Below, piece by piece: positions 52,653 to 61,122 of a stretch of 64,000 bases of DNA. This stretch comes from Lachnospiraceae bacterium (GTDB lineage: Bacteria > Bacillota > Clostridia > Lachnospirales > Lachnospiraceae): assembly GCA_028689585.1 (NCBI GenBank), contig JAQVCW010000002.1, positions 1 to 64,000 on the forward strand, given 5' to 3'. A program made the position numbers and the translations under genes. The notes beneath the pieces are model-generated. The model was not told the origin of the DNA. It was given only the letters and a program-made list of their open reading frames with translations, and did not search any database. Positions within the stretch are counted from its first letter, which is position 1; every line of letters starts with the position of its first letter.

Positions 52653-54062
52653 TTATTCCTCCTCCAGATCTATTCTGATTGCTTCATCCGGCTTCACTGA
52701 CTGGAAAAATGATTTTTTCAGAATGACCTGTTCCATCTTTCCCGGAGTGAGGATCCTGCGTTTTGCGTGAAGAAGTCTCTGTTCTCCCAGATAGACGCTG
52801 ATATACCGGTCCTGATATACGCCTCCCACGCGGAAACGGACTACCACCTGATCTGCCATTTTATCCGGAGAGATGCTGCACGGGACGGTATAACGGACTC
52901 CATTTTCCGGCTGTATCTGTAGTTCCGTGTCGTCCGTCACCGCTGCTTCTAACTCTGTGCCATCCTTTGCCGGTTCTTCTTTTGCTTCTGTGCCATCCTC
53001 CGCTGCTCGTTCTTTTGCTTTTGTGCCATCTTCCACTGGTTCTTCTTTTGCCTTCTGAATATAGCAGGCTGCATATTTTCCGGCCAGGGATGCTTCCTCT
53101 GATACATAATCCACCAGATCATGGACGTGAAGCACATTGCCGCAGGCAAACATACCCGGGATTGAAGTTTCCAGACGGTCATTCACCGCCGGTCCTCCGG
53201 TAATCTGCTGCAGTGCCACACCTGCTGTCTTAGACAGTTCATTTTCCGGAAGCAGTCCGCAGGAGAGCAGCAGCGTGTCACATTCATACTCGATTTGGGT
53301 CCCCGGAAGCGGTCTGCCCTTTTCATCCACCTTTGCCAGAGTTATTCCCTCTACCCGTTCTTTTCCACGGATATTTACCACCGTATGGGACAGCAGCAGC
53401 GGAATGTCATAATCCTCCAGACACTGCACGATATTCCGCTTCAGGCCGCCGCTGTAGGGCATTAATTCTGCCACTGCCAGCACTTTTGCCCCTTCCAGCG
53501 TCATTCTCCTGGCCATGATCAGTCCGATATCGCCGGAGCCTAAAATCACCACCCGTTTTCCCGGCATATAGCCCATCACATTAATCAGGCGCTGCGCCGT
53601 TCCTGCAGAATAAATGCCGGCAGGACGATATCCCGGAATGTTCAGAGCACCCCTTGGACGTTCCCTGCAGCCCATAGCTAAAATAACTGCTTTCGTCTCA
53701 ATCTGAAAAAATCCATAGGTGCGGTTGACAGCTGACACATGAATGCAGCGAACTCCTGGCAGCAGATCAGATGCTTTCTGATCCGTCCCTTCGGAAATAT
53801 CGGTCACCATCGTTTCCAACTGGTACTCTATCTCCAGTTCTTTCACCTTCTGTTCATATCGATCCGCATATTCCGGTCCGGTCAGCTCCTCCTGAAAGGT
53901 ATGCAGTCCAAATCCATTGTGAATGCACTGGTTCAAAATACCGCCCAGCACATGATCCCGCTCCAGGATAACAATATTCTCAATTCCATTTTGACGGGCC
54001 GACACTGCTGCTGCCATACCTGCAGGCCCCCCGCCGATGATTACCAATTCTGCTTTTCTCAT
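52653..54062 (-). CDS. FAD-dependent pyridine nucleotide-disulfide oxidoreductase, GlpB-like
   Basis: 469 residues. FAD Rossmann motif LVIIGGGPAGMAAAVSA, then VILERDHVLGGILNQCIHNGFG, second nucleotide site RVVILGSGDIGLIMARRM, and SIPGMFACGNVLHVHDLVDYV. Residues about 345-390 contain a degenerate repeat (EEPVEDGTKAKERAAEDGTEAKEEPAKDGTE) with a 10-13 residue period that normal members lack. It pairs with the preceding GlpA-like gene (3 bp gap) and DUF1667. Confidence 0.9.
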   Translation of the reverse strand: MRKAELVIIGGGPAGMAAAVSARQNGIENIVILERDHVLGGILNQCIHNGFGLHTFQEELTGPEYADRYEQKVKELEIEYQLETMVTDISEGTDQKASDLLPGVRCIHVSAVNRTYGFFQIETKAVILAMGCRERPRGALNIPGYRPAGIYSAGTAQRLINVMGYMPGKRVVILGSGDIGLIMARRMTLEGAKVLAVAELMPYSGGLKRNIVQCLEDYDIPLLLSHTVVNIRGKERVEGITLAKVDEKGRPLPGTQIEYECDTLLLSCGLLPENELSKTAGVALQQITGGPAVNDRLETSIPGMFACGNVLHVHDLVDYVSEEASLAGKYAACYIQKAKEEPVEDGTKAKERAAEDGTEAKEEPAKDGTELEAAVTDDTELQIQPENGVRYTVPCSISPDKMADQVVVRFRVGGVYQDRYISVYLGEQRLLHAKRRILTPGKMEQVILKKSFFQSVKPDEAIRIDLEEE

Positions 54063-54065
54063 CTT

Positions 54066-55550
54066 TCATCCCTCATTTAGAACATCAGCCCATTTTAAAT
54101 TTGCCTCCGGCAAATGGACCTGTGCTGCGTCAGAATACACCAGCATCGATTTTCCGCCGGATTTCGTCACCTGTGTCAATTCAATGCCCAGTTCTTCTGC
54201 CAGCAGCTCCATGACTCTCGGGGAACAGAAGCCGGCCTGGCAGCGTCCCATGCCTGCACGGGTACGCCGTTTGATGCCATCCAGGCTGCGCGCTCCCAGA
54301 GGCCTTCGAATCGCCTCTCTAATCTCGCCTTCGGTAACCATCTCGCACCGGCAGACGATCACTCCATAGGCCGGGTTCTGACTCACCAGCTCCTGACGCT
54401 GTTCTTCCGGCAGTTCGAACGGATGCACTATTCCTCTCCGCTTGGAATGAAAATGTTCTTTCTTTTTTGCATGGAGGCTGTCTGCTACCCAGCCTGCCAT
54501 CAGACAGCCAATCGCTGCGGATGCAGACAATCCCGGAGATTCAATACCGGCACAGTCCCAGAACCCCTTCGCGTCTTCTGCTTCTCCCAGCACAAAATCC
54601 CGTCCCACCTCATGGGCCCGCAGTCCTGCAAAGGAGGTAATCACCTGGCGCTTTGGAATATCCTTCACTGCCATAGAAGATTTTTCCAGCACTTCCGCCA
54701 GCTCCTCTGCCGTAGTGTTGATTGCCTCTTTGTCCTTCACATCCACTGCGGTAGGCCCCATCAGCAGATTGCCGTGTACCGTAGGCGTAACCAGAACTCC
54801 CTTTCCATACTCTCCCGGCAGCATAAAGATCGTAGAGTTCACATGCGTCCCCGCTGTTTTATCCAGCAGACAGTAAGAACCTCTGCGAGGTGTGATCTGA
54901 AGCTTTCGTTCACTTACCATATTGTGCAGCACATCCGCATAAAGTCCGGCCGCATTCACCACGGTACGGGTGGTAATCAGACCTTCCTTTGTGGCAATTT
55001 CATAACCCCATTCCTTCTTAATGATCCCTGTCACCTCTGAGCGGAAACGAAACTCCACACCATTCTTCGCGGCATTTTCCGCAGCCGCAATATTATATAA
55101 AAACGGGCAGACAATTCCGCCGGTGGGTGCCCAGAGCACCGCGGCCGTCTGATCAGAGAGATTGGGCTCCATTTCCCGAAGCCGTTTCTTATCCGTAATG
55201 ATTTCCAGACCCGGCACCTGATTTGCCAGCCCCTGCTGATACAATGCTTCCAGACGTTCCATTTTTCCGGCATCCGTGCAGACCACCATAGAACCGTTTC
55301 GCACAAATGGGAAATCCAGTTCTCTGGACCACTGATCCATCAGACGGTTTCCTGCCACATTCAGCTTTGCCTTCCATGTTCCCGGCTTCGCATCAAATCC
55401 TGCGTGAATAATTGCGCTGTTCGCCTTGGAAGTGCCGCAGCAGACATCTTCTTCTCTCTCCAGCACGCAGACTTTCAACTGATAGCGGCTCAGTTCCCTG
55501 GCTACTGCCGCACCTGTCACGCCAGCCCCGATTATTACTGTATCGAACAT
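54066..55550 (-). CDS. Glycerol-3-phosphate dehydrogenase-like FAD oxidoreductase with BFD domain
   Basis: 494 residues. FAD motif DTVIIGAGVTGAAVARELSRY, NSAIIHAGFDAKPGT, DAO-fold core to about residue 390, then a bacterioferritin-associated-ferredoxin-like [2Fe-2S] domain (VIVCRCEMVTEGEIREAI...GMGRCQAGFCSPRV). It oxidises glycerol-3-phosphate to dihydroxyacetone phosphate. The last 20 residues are read from stem-loop repeat copy G, so the natural end is probably near GGKSMLVYS. Own extended -10 promoter (TGATATAAT, about 55600) behind the GDPD terminator. Confidence 0.9.
   Translation of the reverse strand: MFDTVIIGAGVTGAAVARELSRYQLKVCVLEREEDVCCGTSKANSAIIHAGFDAKPGTWKAKLNVAGNRLMDQWSRELDFPFVRNGSMVVCTDAGKMERLEALYQQGLANQVPGLEIITDKKRLREMEPNLSDQTAAVLWAPTGGIVCPFLYNIAAAENAAKNGVEFRFRSEVTGIIKKEWGYEIATKEGLITTRTVVNAAGLYADVLHNMVSERKLQITPRRGSYCLLDKTAGTHVNSTIFMLPGEYGKGVLVTPTVHGNLLMGPTAVDVKDKEAINTTAEELAEVLEKSSMAVKDIPKRQVITSFAGLRAHEVGRDFVLGEAEDAKGFWDCAGIESPGLSASAAIGCLMAGWVADSLHAKKKEHFHSKRRGIVHPFELPEEQRQELVSQNPAYGVIVCRCEMVTEGEIREAIRRPLGARSLDGIKRRTRAGMGRCQAGFCSPRVMELLAEELGIELTQVTKSGGKSMLVYSDAAQVHLPEANLKWADVLNEG
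54079..54129 (-). repeat. Leader stem-loop repeat, copy G
   Basis: Minus strand CCATTTGCCGGAGGCAAAT then GGGCTGATGTTC. It overlaps the last codons of the GlpA-like gene and ends 17 bp before the GlpB-like start. Confidence 0.85.
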
Positions 55551-55611
55551 TCATGACCTCCCGTAAAATTTTTATTTATAGCATACTCGCTTTGCTCTTC
55601 GTATTATATCA

Positions 55612-55706
55612 TACAAAAAAAGCTTTCGCACTGTTTCCAAGGCAGGCTCAAAGGTGGGACATTTCTTATCCCACCTTTGTCCCTGCTTCGGTCTCAGTTT
55701 GAAAGC
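55612..55706 (-). terminator. Long-stem terminator of GDPD gene
   Basis: Arms of about 40 bp with internal mismatches (GCTTTC / GAAAGC outside, CAAAGGTGGGA / TCCCACCTTTG inside), followed on the minus strand by CTTTTTTTG. It starts 5 bp after the GDPD stop. Confidence 0.8.
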
Positions 55707-55710
55707 CCTC

Positions 55711-56439
55711 TCAATATTCCTCCAGCACTTTTCTTGCCCGGTCCGGATAATTGGTAATGATCGCATCTGCACCGGCCGCAGCCACGGTCCGGATATCCTC
55801 TTCCCGGTTTATGGTCCATACATGGATTTTTAAGTTCCTCTCCCTGCACTGCTCCAGAAAGCCCGGATACTGTAAATTATATCCCATTGGATGCAGGGCA
55901 TCTGCTCCGGCGTTTTCTGCATATTCCGGAACATTCATCCAGCCGTCTGAATACAGCAGACCAACTCTGCTGGAGGCATCCAGTTGCTTCATCTTCAGCG
56001 CTGACGCATGATTGAAGGAAGAATACCACACCCGGTCCTGCATGTTCATATCCTGAGTCAGTTGAATTAGCTTCTCCTCAATTCCGGGATAAAACCAGAT
56101 CCCCGTTTTCAGCTCCACATTGATGCATAATCCTGTGGGATAAATAAGCTCATACACTTCTTTCAGCGCAGGAATGCGGGAAGTATGATATTCCGTGTGA
56201 GTCCGGTTCACATTCAGAGCCTTTAGCTGTTCCAGCGTAAAATCCCTGACATTCCCTTTAATGCCGCTGACACGTTCTATCGTCTCATCATGGATCACTA
56301 CCAGTTCTCCATCACGGCTTAACTGCACATCCAGTTCAATTCCATCCGCATTCTGTTTCACCGCCAGTTCAAATGCTTCCAGCGTATTTTCCGGTGCATA
56401 TCCGGATGCCCCTCTGTGGGCCCAAACTTCTGTTTTCAT
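55711..56439 (-). CDS. Glycerophosphodiester phosphodiesterase
   Basis: About 242 residues. GDPD motifs: AHRGASGYAPENTLEAFELAV, DGIELDVQLSRDGELVVIHDETIERV, NVELKTG, WYSSFNH, HVWTINREEDI. Cytoplasmic, without signal peptide, so it cleaves glycerophosphodiesters after import by the upstream ABC importer, giving glycerol-3-phosphate for the GlpA-like enzyme. Start chosen at the second ATG (GAAGGAAG upstream). Confidence 0.94.
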   Translation of the reverse strand: MKTEVWAHRGASGYAPENTLEAFELAVKQNADGIELDVQLSRDGELVVIHDETIERVSGIKGNVRDFTLEQLKALNVNRTHTEYHTSRIPALKEVYELIYPTGLCINVELKTGIWFYPGIEEKLIQLTQDMNMQDRVWYSSFNHASALKMKQLDASSRVGLLYSDGWMNVPEYAENAGADALHPMGYNLQYPGFLEQCRERNLKIHVWTINREEDIRTVAAAGADAIITNYPDRARKVLEEY

Positions 56440-56482
56440 CATTCTTCCTTCAATTCTATTCTTTATTTTTCAGTAAGACAGA

Positions 56483-57814
56483 TTACTCGTTCAGTAAATT
56501 GTAATCCTCGATAGAAGCGTTGATATCTTTTGCCATTGCTGCTACAGACTCTTCCGGGGTGGACACGCCATTCAGCATATTTTCAATGTTGGTCTCAACG
56601 ATCTGGCGTGCTTCCGGGAATACGCTCATCAGTGCGCCTGCATATTCCGGTGCAGAGTCATGAAGCTGATCAATTGCGGTCTGGAACTGAGGATATTCTG
56701 CGATATTGTCTTTGAATATCTGCTCCTCATGTGCATCTGTGGTCACAGGGAAGTATCCGGTCTGTGCGTTCCAGTATGCCTGTGATTCTGCAGATACCAG
56801 GAATTCTACAAATTTCCAGGTAGCAGCCTGTTTTGCTGCATCTTCATTGTTCAGCGCCCACAGAGAAGCTCCTCCGATGGACACACCACCCTGATCCGCA
56901 TCTGTTACACTCGGGAAATAAGCAGTACCAACTTCAAATTTTCCGTTTACATCTTTCAGAATCTGTTTCAGAGAAGCAGTGGATCCTAAGGTCATTGCAG
57001 ATTTTCCAGCAGCGAAATCAGTCAGACCTGAGTCACCGCCACGGCCTACATTTGGAGCATAGCCTGCATCATACAGGGTTTTCCACTGGTTCAGAATGTT
57101 CAGTGCCCCTCCGTTTTCATCAAATACAACCTTCGTTGCCGCTTCTTCTCTTCCGTTTCCATTATCTACATACTGCAGTCCCTGTTTTGCCAGCAACTGT
57201 TCAAAGAACCATCCGTAAATACCCAGTGAAATTGCTTCTCCTGCTCCGCCGTTGCCTGTCAGTGCTTCCGCGACATCTGCAATTCCTGCCAGACTGGTAG
57301 GTGCTTCTGCTACGCCTGCTGCAGTAAACATATCTTTATTATAATACAAAATCGGAGTAGAAGAATTGAACGGCATGGAGTATAATCTGCTGTCTACCGT
57401 ATAATAAGCTGCGATATTCGGTTCGATCTTGGATACATCATAACCATCATTGTCGATCAGATCCTGCATCGGAACGATCCAGCCTGAGTCGATCATGAAA
57501 CGGGTTCCAATATCATAGATCTGCACCAGGTCTGCACCCATATTTCCGATCTGTGCGCTCTTTAATTTGTTGATGGTATCATCATATTCCCCCTGATACT
57601 GAGCATTTACGGTAATTCCATATTCATTTTCGCTGTTGAATTTCTGAACCAGATAATCCATAGCCTCGCCATTGACACCACCCATGGAATGCCAGAATTC
57701 GATGGTGGTTCCGTTTAAATCTGCGTCTGCTGCCAGAGCGCTCACAGCACTGCCTGCGATTACGCCAGTTGCCAGAGCTGCTGCTAAAATTGCTGAAATC
57801 ACTTTCTTCTTCAT
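56483..57814 (-). CDS. ABC sugar/glycerophosphate substrate-binding protein, UgpB-like
   Basis: 443 residues. Signal peptide VISAILAAALATGVIAGSAVSALAA with no lipobox Cys, unlike most Firmicute binding proteins. Family 1 extracellular solute-binding fold: TIEFWHSMGGVNGEAMDYLVQKFN, YSMPFNSSTPILYYNKDMF, GKSAMTLGSTASL. The W-H-S-M start resembles UgpB. Operon with two permeases, an ATPase and GDPD supports uptake of glycerol-3-phosphate or its diesters. Preceded by stem-loop copy H; GGAGGAGAG ribosome binding site. Confidence 0.9.
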   Translation of the reverse strand: MKKKVISAILAAALATGVIAGSAVSALAADADLNGTTIEFWHSMGGVNGEAMDYLVQKFNSENEYGITVNAQYQGEYDDTINKLKSAQIGNMGADLVQIYDIGTRFMIDSGWIVPMQDLIDNDGYDVSKIEPNIAAYYTVDSRLYSMPFNSSTPILYYNKDMFTAAGVAEAPTSLAGIADVAEALTGNGGAGEAISLGIYGWFFEQLLAKQGLQYVDNGNGREEAATKVVFDENGGALNILNQWKTLYDAGYAPNVGRGGDSGLTDFAAGKSAMTLGSTASLKQILKDVNGKFEVGTAYFPSVTDADQGGVSIGGASLWALNNEDAAKQAATWKFVEFLVSAESQAYWNAQTGYFPVTTDAHEEQIFKDNIAEYPQFQTAIDQLHDSAPEYAGALMSVFPEARQIVETNIENMLNGVSTPEESVAAMAKDINASIEDYNLLNE

Positions 57815-57828
57815 TTCTCTCCTCCTTC

Positions 57829-57885
57829 TTGCCCATCAGCCATCCTGAATCTGCCTTTGGCAGACGGGCCGATGCTGCATGTCAC
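57829..57885 (-). repeat. Leader stem-loop repeat, copy H
   Basis: Minus strand GACATGCAGCATCGGCCCG, inner TCTGCC-AAA-GGCAGA with compensating changes, then GGATGGCTGATGGGCAAG. Ends 15 bp before the binding-protein start. The inner stem differs in sequence from other copies but keeps pairing. Confidence 0.88.
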
Positions 57886-57947
57886 CTTGTCTATGAATAA
57901 TGTTTCTATATAAAATACCATAAGGTATATGATATATTATCGTCATA

Positions 57948-58862
57948 TCATCCCTTTACCGCTCCGGAGAACATTCCTTTGATCAGTTGTTTCTGTCCAA
58001 CGATGAATATCGATATGGAAGGAACAATGATAATGACTACACCTGCTATCATCAGCGTAATGGACTGTGCATCTACGCTGTTGAGCATGCTGATACCAAT
58101 CTGCACCGTTCTCTTTGCTTCGGATCCGGTTACCAACAATGGCCACATATACATATTCCATGCATTGATGAAGGTGTACACTGCCATGGCGCCGATAGCC
58201 GACTTGGTCAGCGGCATCAGAATTTTCAGAATGAACTTGATATTGCCGCATCCATCCAGCTTTGCTGACTCATACAGTGAGATCGGGAAGCTCATGTAGA
58301 ACTGACGGAACAGGAAAATGCCCATGGCTGAGGTCAGATAAGGCACGATCAGCACCTGATAAGTATCCAGCCATCCCCAACTGCTGACGGTCAGATAATT
58401 GGAAATAATGGTGGCTTCTCCCGGGATCATCATGGTTGCCATTACCAGCATGAAAATCACATTTTTTCCTTTGAAATCCAGGAATGCAAATGCAAATGCC
58501 GCCATGGAGCAGGTAATGATCTGTCCAATGGTAATGATGCCCGCAACCACAAAGGAATTCAGTACAAATTTTAACAGCGGCACATTTTCCAGTGCATTTT
58601 TAAAGTTTTCCAGAGTTGGCTGCTTCGGCAGAACATTCAGATCCATGGTAAACAGTTCGCTGGAAGGCATGAGTGCAACGCTGACTGCGTACAGCAGAGG
58701 GAGCAGGATAATGATTGCCACAACGATATTGGCGGCCAGCAGACCTCCGGTCCGAATGTTTTTCTTGCGTTTTGCTTTTGCATTCATGACTCTGTGCAGA
58801 GCATCCAGTTCAGCCTGCGATTTCAGATTGACAGCACCTGCGGTATTATGAATTGCTTCCAT
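57948..58862 (-). CDS. ABC permease, UgpE/MalG-type
   Basis: 304 residues, six membrane helices with the EAA loop YESAKLDGCGNIKFILKILMPLTKSAI. ATG 58862 shares one base with the stop of the upstream permease (TGATG). Partner of 58862-59731. Confidence 0.93.
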   Translation of the reverse strand: MEAIHNTAGAVNLKSQAELDALHRVMNAKAKRKKNIRTGGLLAANIVVAIIILLPLLYAVSVALMPSSELFTMDLNVLPKQPTLENFKNALENVPLLKFVLNSFVVAGIITIGQIITCSMAAFAFAFLDFKGKNVIFMLVMATMMIPGEATIISNYLTVSSWGWLDTYQVLIVPYLTSAMGIFLFRQFYMSFPISLYESAKLDGCGNIKFILKILMPLTKSAIGAMAVYTFINAWNMYMWPLLVTGSEAKRTVQIGISMLNSVDAQSITLMIAGVVIIIVPSISIFIVGQKQLIKGMFSGAVKG

Positions 58863-59731
58863 CAATATTTCACCCCTTTTTTCTCAATTTTGAACATAAC
58901 CAGAGTCAGTATCATGACAATAACAAACAGGATAACTGACTGCGCTGCTGCGCTTCCGAAACGATAGTTGAAGAAAGCGTCACGGTAAATGGAATATACA
59001 ATCAGATTGGTGGACTCTCCAGGTCCTCCCTGCGTCAGGATCTTTACCTGTCCAAAGGACTGGAATGCCTGAATAATATTTACTACCAGTGTGTAAAACA
59101 TGATCGGGCTCAATCCCGGCAGTGTCAGATGAAAAAACTGCTGGATCGGGCTGGCACCGTCCACTGATGCACGCTCATAAATGCTCTCATCGATGTTTCC
59201 AAGTCCGGCGGAAAAATACAGGAAATTAATTCCGCTGTTCAGCCAGGCGGTGAGGATTGCAACGCATACCAGCGCATATTTCGGATCGCTCACCCAGTTG
59301 ATGTTTAATCCGGTCAGCTTATTTAAGATGCCCACCGATGGGTGAAGGATAATTTTGAATATCATGGCTGCGGAGCTGGATGCGATCGCCATAGGCAGTG
59401 CATAAGCAGTACTGAATGCACGAATGCCGGGGAATGCTTTATTGCAGAGCACTGCTCCCAGCAGGCCAATGGCCATACTGCCCACTACCACGATAACCAC
59501 GAAGATCAAAGTCACTTTCAGGCTGTTGTAAAAGGAGCTGGAGGTCAGCAGATCCATATAATTTCCAATTCCCACGAACAATTTTGCCTGTCCCATCTTA
59601 TTGGTCTTGTAAAGGCTCAAAAAGATAGTTTTAAAAAACGGATAAAACAGAAAAATTGCAAAAATGAGTATACAGGGAAGCAGAAATCCGTAAGCCCTGG
59701 TACGTTCTAACAAAGATGGTTTCTTTTTCAT
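58862..59731 (-). CDS. ABC permease, UgpA/MalF-type
   Basis: 289 residues from ATG 59731 with AAGGAG upstream. Six membrane helices; EAA loop YERASVDGASPIQQFFHLTLPGLSPI. Forms the transport channel with the second permease. Confidence 0.93.
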   Translation of the reverse strand: MKKKPSLLERTRAYGFLLPCILIFAIFLFYPFFKTIFLSLYKTNKMGQAKLFVGIGNYMDLLTSSSFYNSLKVTLIFVVIVVVGSMAIGLLGAVLCNKAFPGIRAFSTAYALPMAIASSSAAMIFKIILHPSVGILNKLTGLNINWVSDPKYALVCVAILTAWLNSGINFLYFSAGLGNIDESIYERASVDGASPIQQFFHLTLPGLSPIMFYTLVVNIIQAFQSFGQVKILTQGGPGESTNLIVYSIYRDAFFNYRFGSAAAQSVILFVIVMILTLVMFKIEKKGVKY

Positions 59732-59752
59732 AACATTCTCCTTCCACACCCC

Positions 59753-60886
59753 TTATAAATTCAAGGTCTGCTCTGTTTCCATATCAAACAGATGAATACG
59801 ATTTAAATCGAAATAAACCTTTAACTTCTCTCCTGCCCGCGTCTGGTTTTCCGGCTCTACTCTTGCGCAGAACTGAATTCCTTCCAGATCAAAATACAGC
59901 ATAACCTCTGCTCCCAGCAATTCTCTGGCTATGATGGTTACCTGCATTGCCTCGCTGTACTCCAGCTTCGGATTTGCTTCTTTTCCCTCTTCTGTGTAAA
60001 TGTCCTCCGGACGGATGCCAAATGTCACCTTAGACCGATGATATCCTTTCTCTTTCAGCAGTCTTGCTGTCTTCTCCAGCAGATAGACGGGATGATCTTC
60101 TATTGTAAGATAAGTTTTCTGATTTTCCACATCATATCCCCGGTACAGCGATACATCCAGGAAATTCATGGATGGCGATCCGATAAAGCCTGCCACAAAT
60201 TTATTAACCGGATGCTGATACAGTACCTGCGGGCTGTCCACCTGGCTTACTTCTCCTGCCTTCATCACCACAATTCTGGTTCCCAGCGTCATTGCTTCTG
60301 TCTGGTCATGGGTTACGTAAATCATGGTAGTTCCCAGTTCTTTATGCAGCTTGGATAATTCCACACGCATCTGTGCTCTCAGCTTGGCATCCAGATTTGA
60401 CAGCGGCTCATCCATCAGAAACAGTTTCGGATTTCTCACAATCGCACTTCCGATAGCCACGCGCTGCTTTTGTCCGCCGGATAATGCCTTGGGATACCGT
60501 TCCAGAAGATGTTCGATTTCCAGTATTCTGGCTGCCTCCTGCACTTTTTCATCGATCTGTTTTTTTGGCATTTTTCTAACCTTCAGAGCAAATGCCATAT
60601 TGTCGTATACTGTCATGTTGGGGTACAGTGCATAATTTTGAAAAACCATGGACAGGTTCCGCTCTTTCGGTTCCAGATAATTAGACAGTTCTCCATCGAT
60701 CCACAGTTCACCTCCGGAAATTTCCTCCAATCCGGCAATCATACGCAGCGTGGTTGATTTTCCGCACCCGGATGGTCCTACAAAAATGATGAATTCCTGA
60801 TCACTTATTTCCAGATTAAAATCTTTTACTGCATAATTATCATTCTGATATCTCTTACAGATATTTCGCAGCGTCAGTGTTGACAT
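59753..60886 (-). CDS. ABC import ATPase, UgpC/MsmX-type
   Basis: 377 residues from ATG 60886 with GGGAGG upstream; open frame to 60991 has no better start. Walker A GPSGCGKSTTLRMIAGLEE, Q loop MVFQNYALYPNMTVYDNMAFAL, signature LSGGQKQRVAIGSAIV, Walker B LFLMDEPLSNLDAKLR, and C-terminal TOBE domain (GIRPEDIYTEE). First gene of the operon with permeases, binding protein and GDPD, so probably dedicated. Confidence 0.95.
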   Translation of the reverse strand: MSTLTLRNICKRYQNDNYAVKDFNLEISDQEFIIFVGPSGCGKSTTLRMIAGLEEISGGELWIDGELSNYLEPKERNLSMVFQNYALYPNMTVYDNMAFALKVRKMPKKQIDEKVQEAARILEIEHLLERYPKALSGGQKQRVAIGSAIVRNPKLFLMDEPLSNLDAKLRAQMRVELSKLHKELGTTMIYVTHDQTEAMTLGTRIVVMKAGEVSQVDSPQVLYQHPVNKFVAGFIGSPSMNFLDVSLYRGYDVENQKTYLTIEDHPVYLLEKTARLLKEKGYHRSKVTFGIRPEDIYTEEGKEANPKLEYSEAMQVTIIARELLGAEVMLYFDLEGIQFCARVEPENQTRAGEKLKVYFDLNRIHLFDMETEQTLNL

Positions 60887-61037
60887 GTATTCTCTTTCCT
60901 CCCGCTTTCGCCCATTGTTCGTTCTTTCCAGGACTCTCTTCCTCAATTTCCTTACAAACTTTACCAATCGGATGTAAAATCCACAATCCATCGCAAGTAA
61001 TGTTTATGTAAAAACTAAAAGTCAGAAAAAAAAGAGG

Positions 61038-61080
61038 TGCCGCATCGGGGTGGAAAACTGCTTTCCATCCCGGTGCCGCA
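61038..61080 (-). terminator. Terminator of the membrane protein gene
   Basis: Stem TGCCGCATCGGGGTGGAAA pairing (with G-U pairs) to TTTCCATCCCGGTGCCGCA, then on the minus strand CACCTCTTTTTTTT. Confidence 0.85.
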
Positions 61081-61122
61081 TCTCCTGCTCACACTTTTCT
61101 GTCACGTTTTGGGTGTTTTATC

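Noticed and set aside
55612..55706. Second MITE-like palindrome
   Set aside because: It ends in a U-run directly behind the GDPD stop and has no flanking duplication, so a long terminator explains it.
23385..57885. Integron attC-like sites for the stem-loop repeats
   Set aside because: Copies precede host genes spread over 34 kb, no integrase is seen, and attC core sites (GTTRRRY) are absent.
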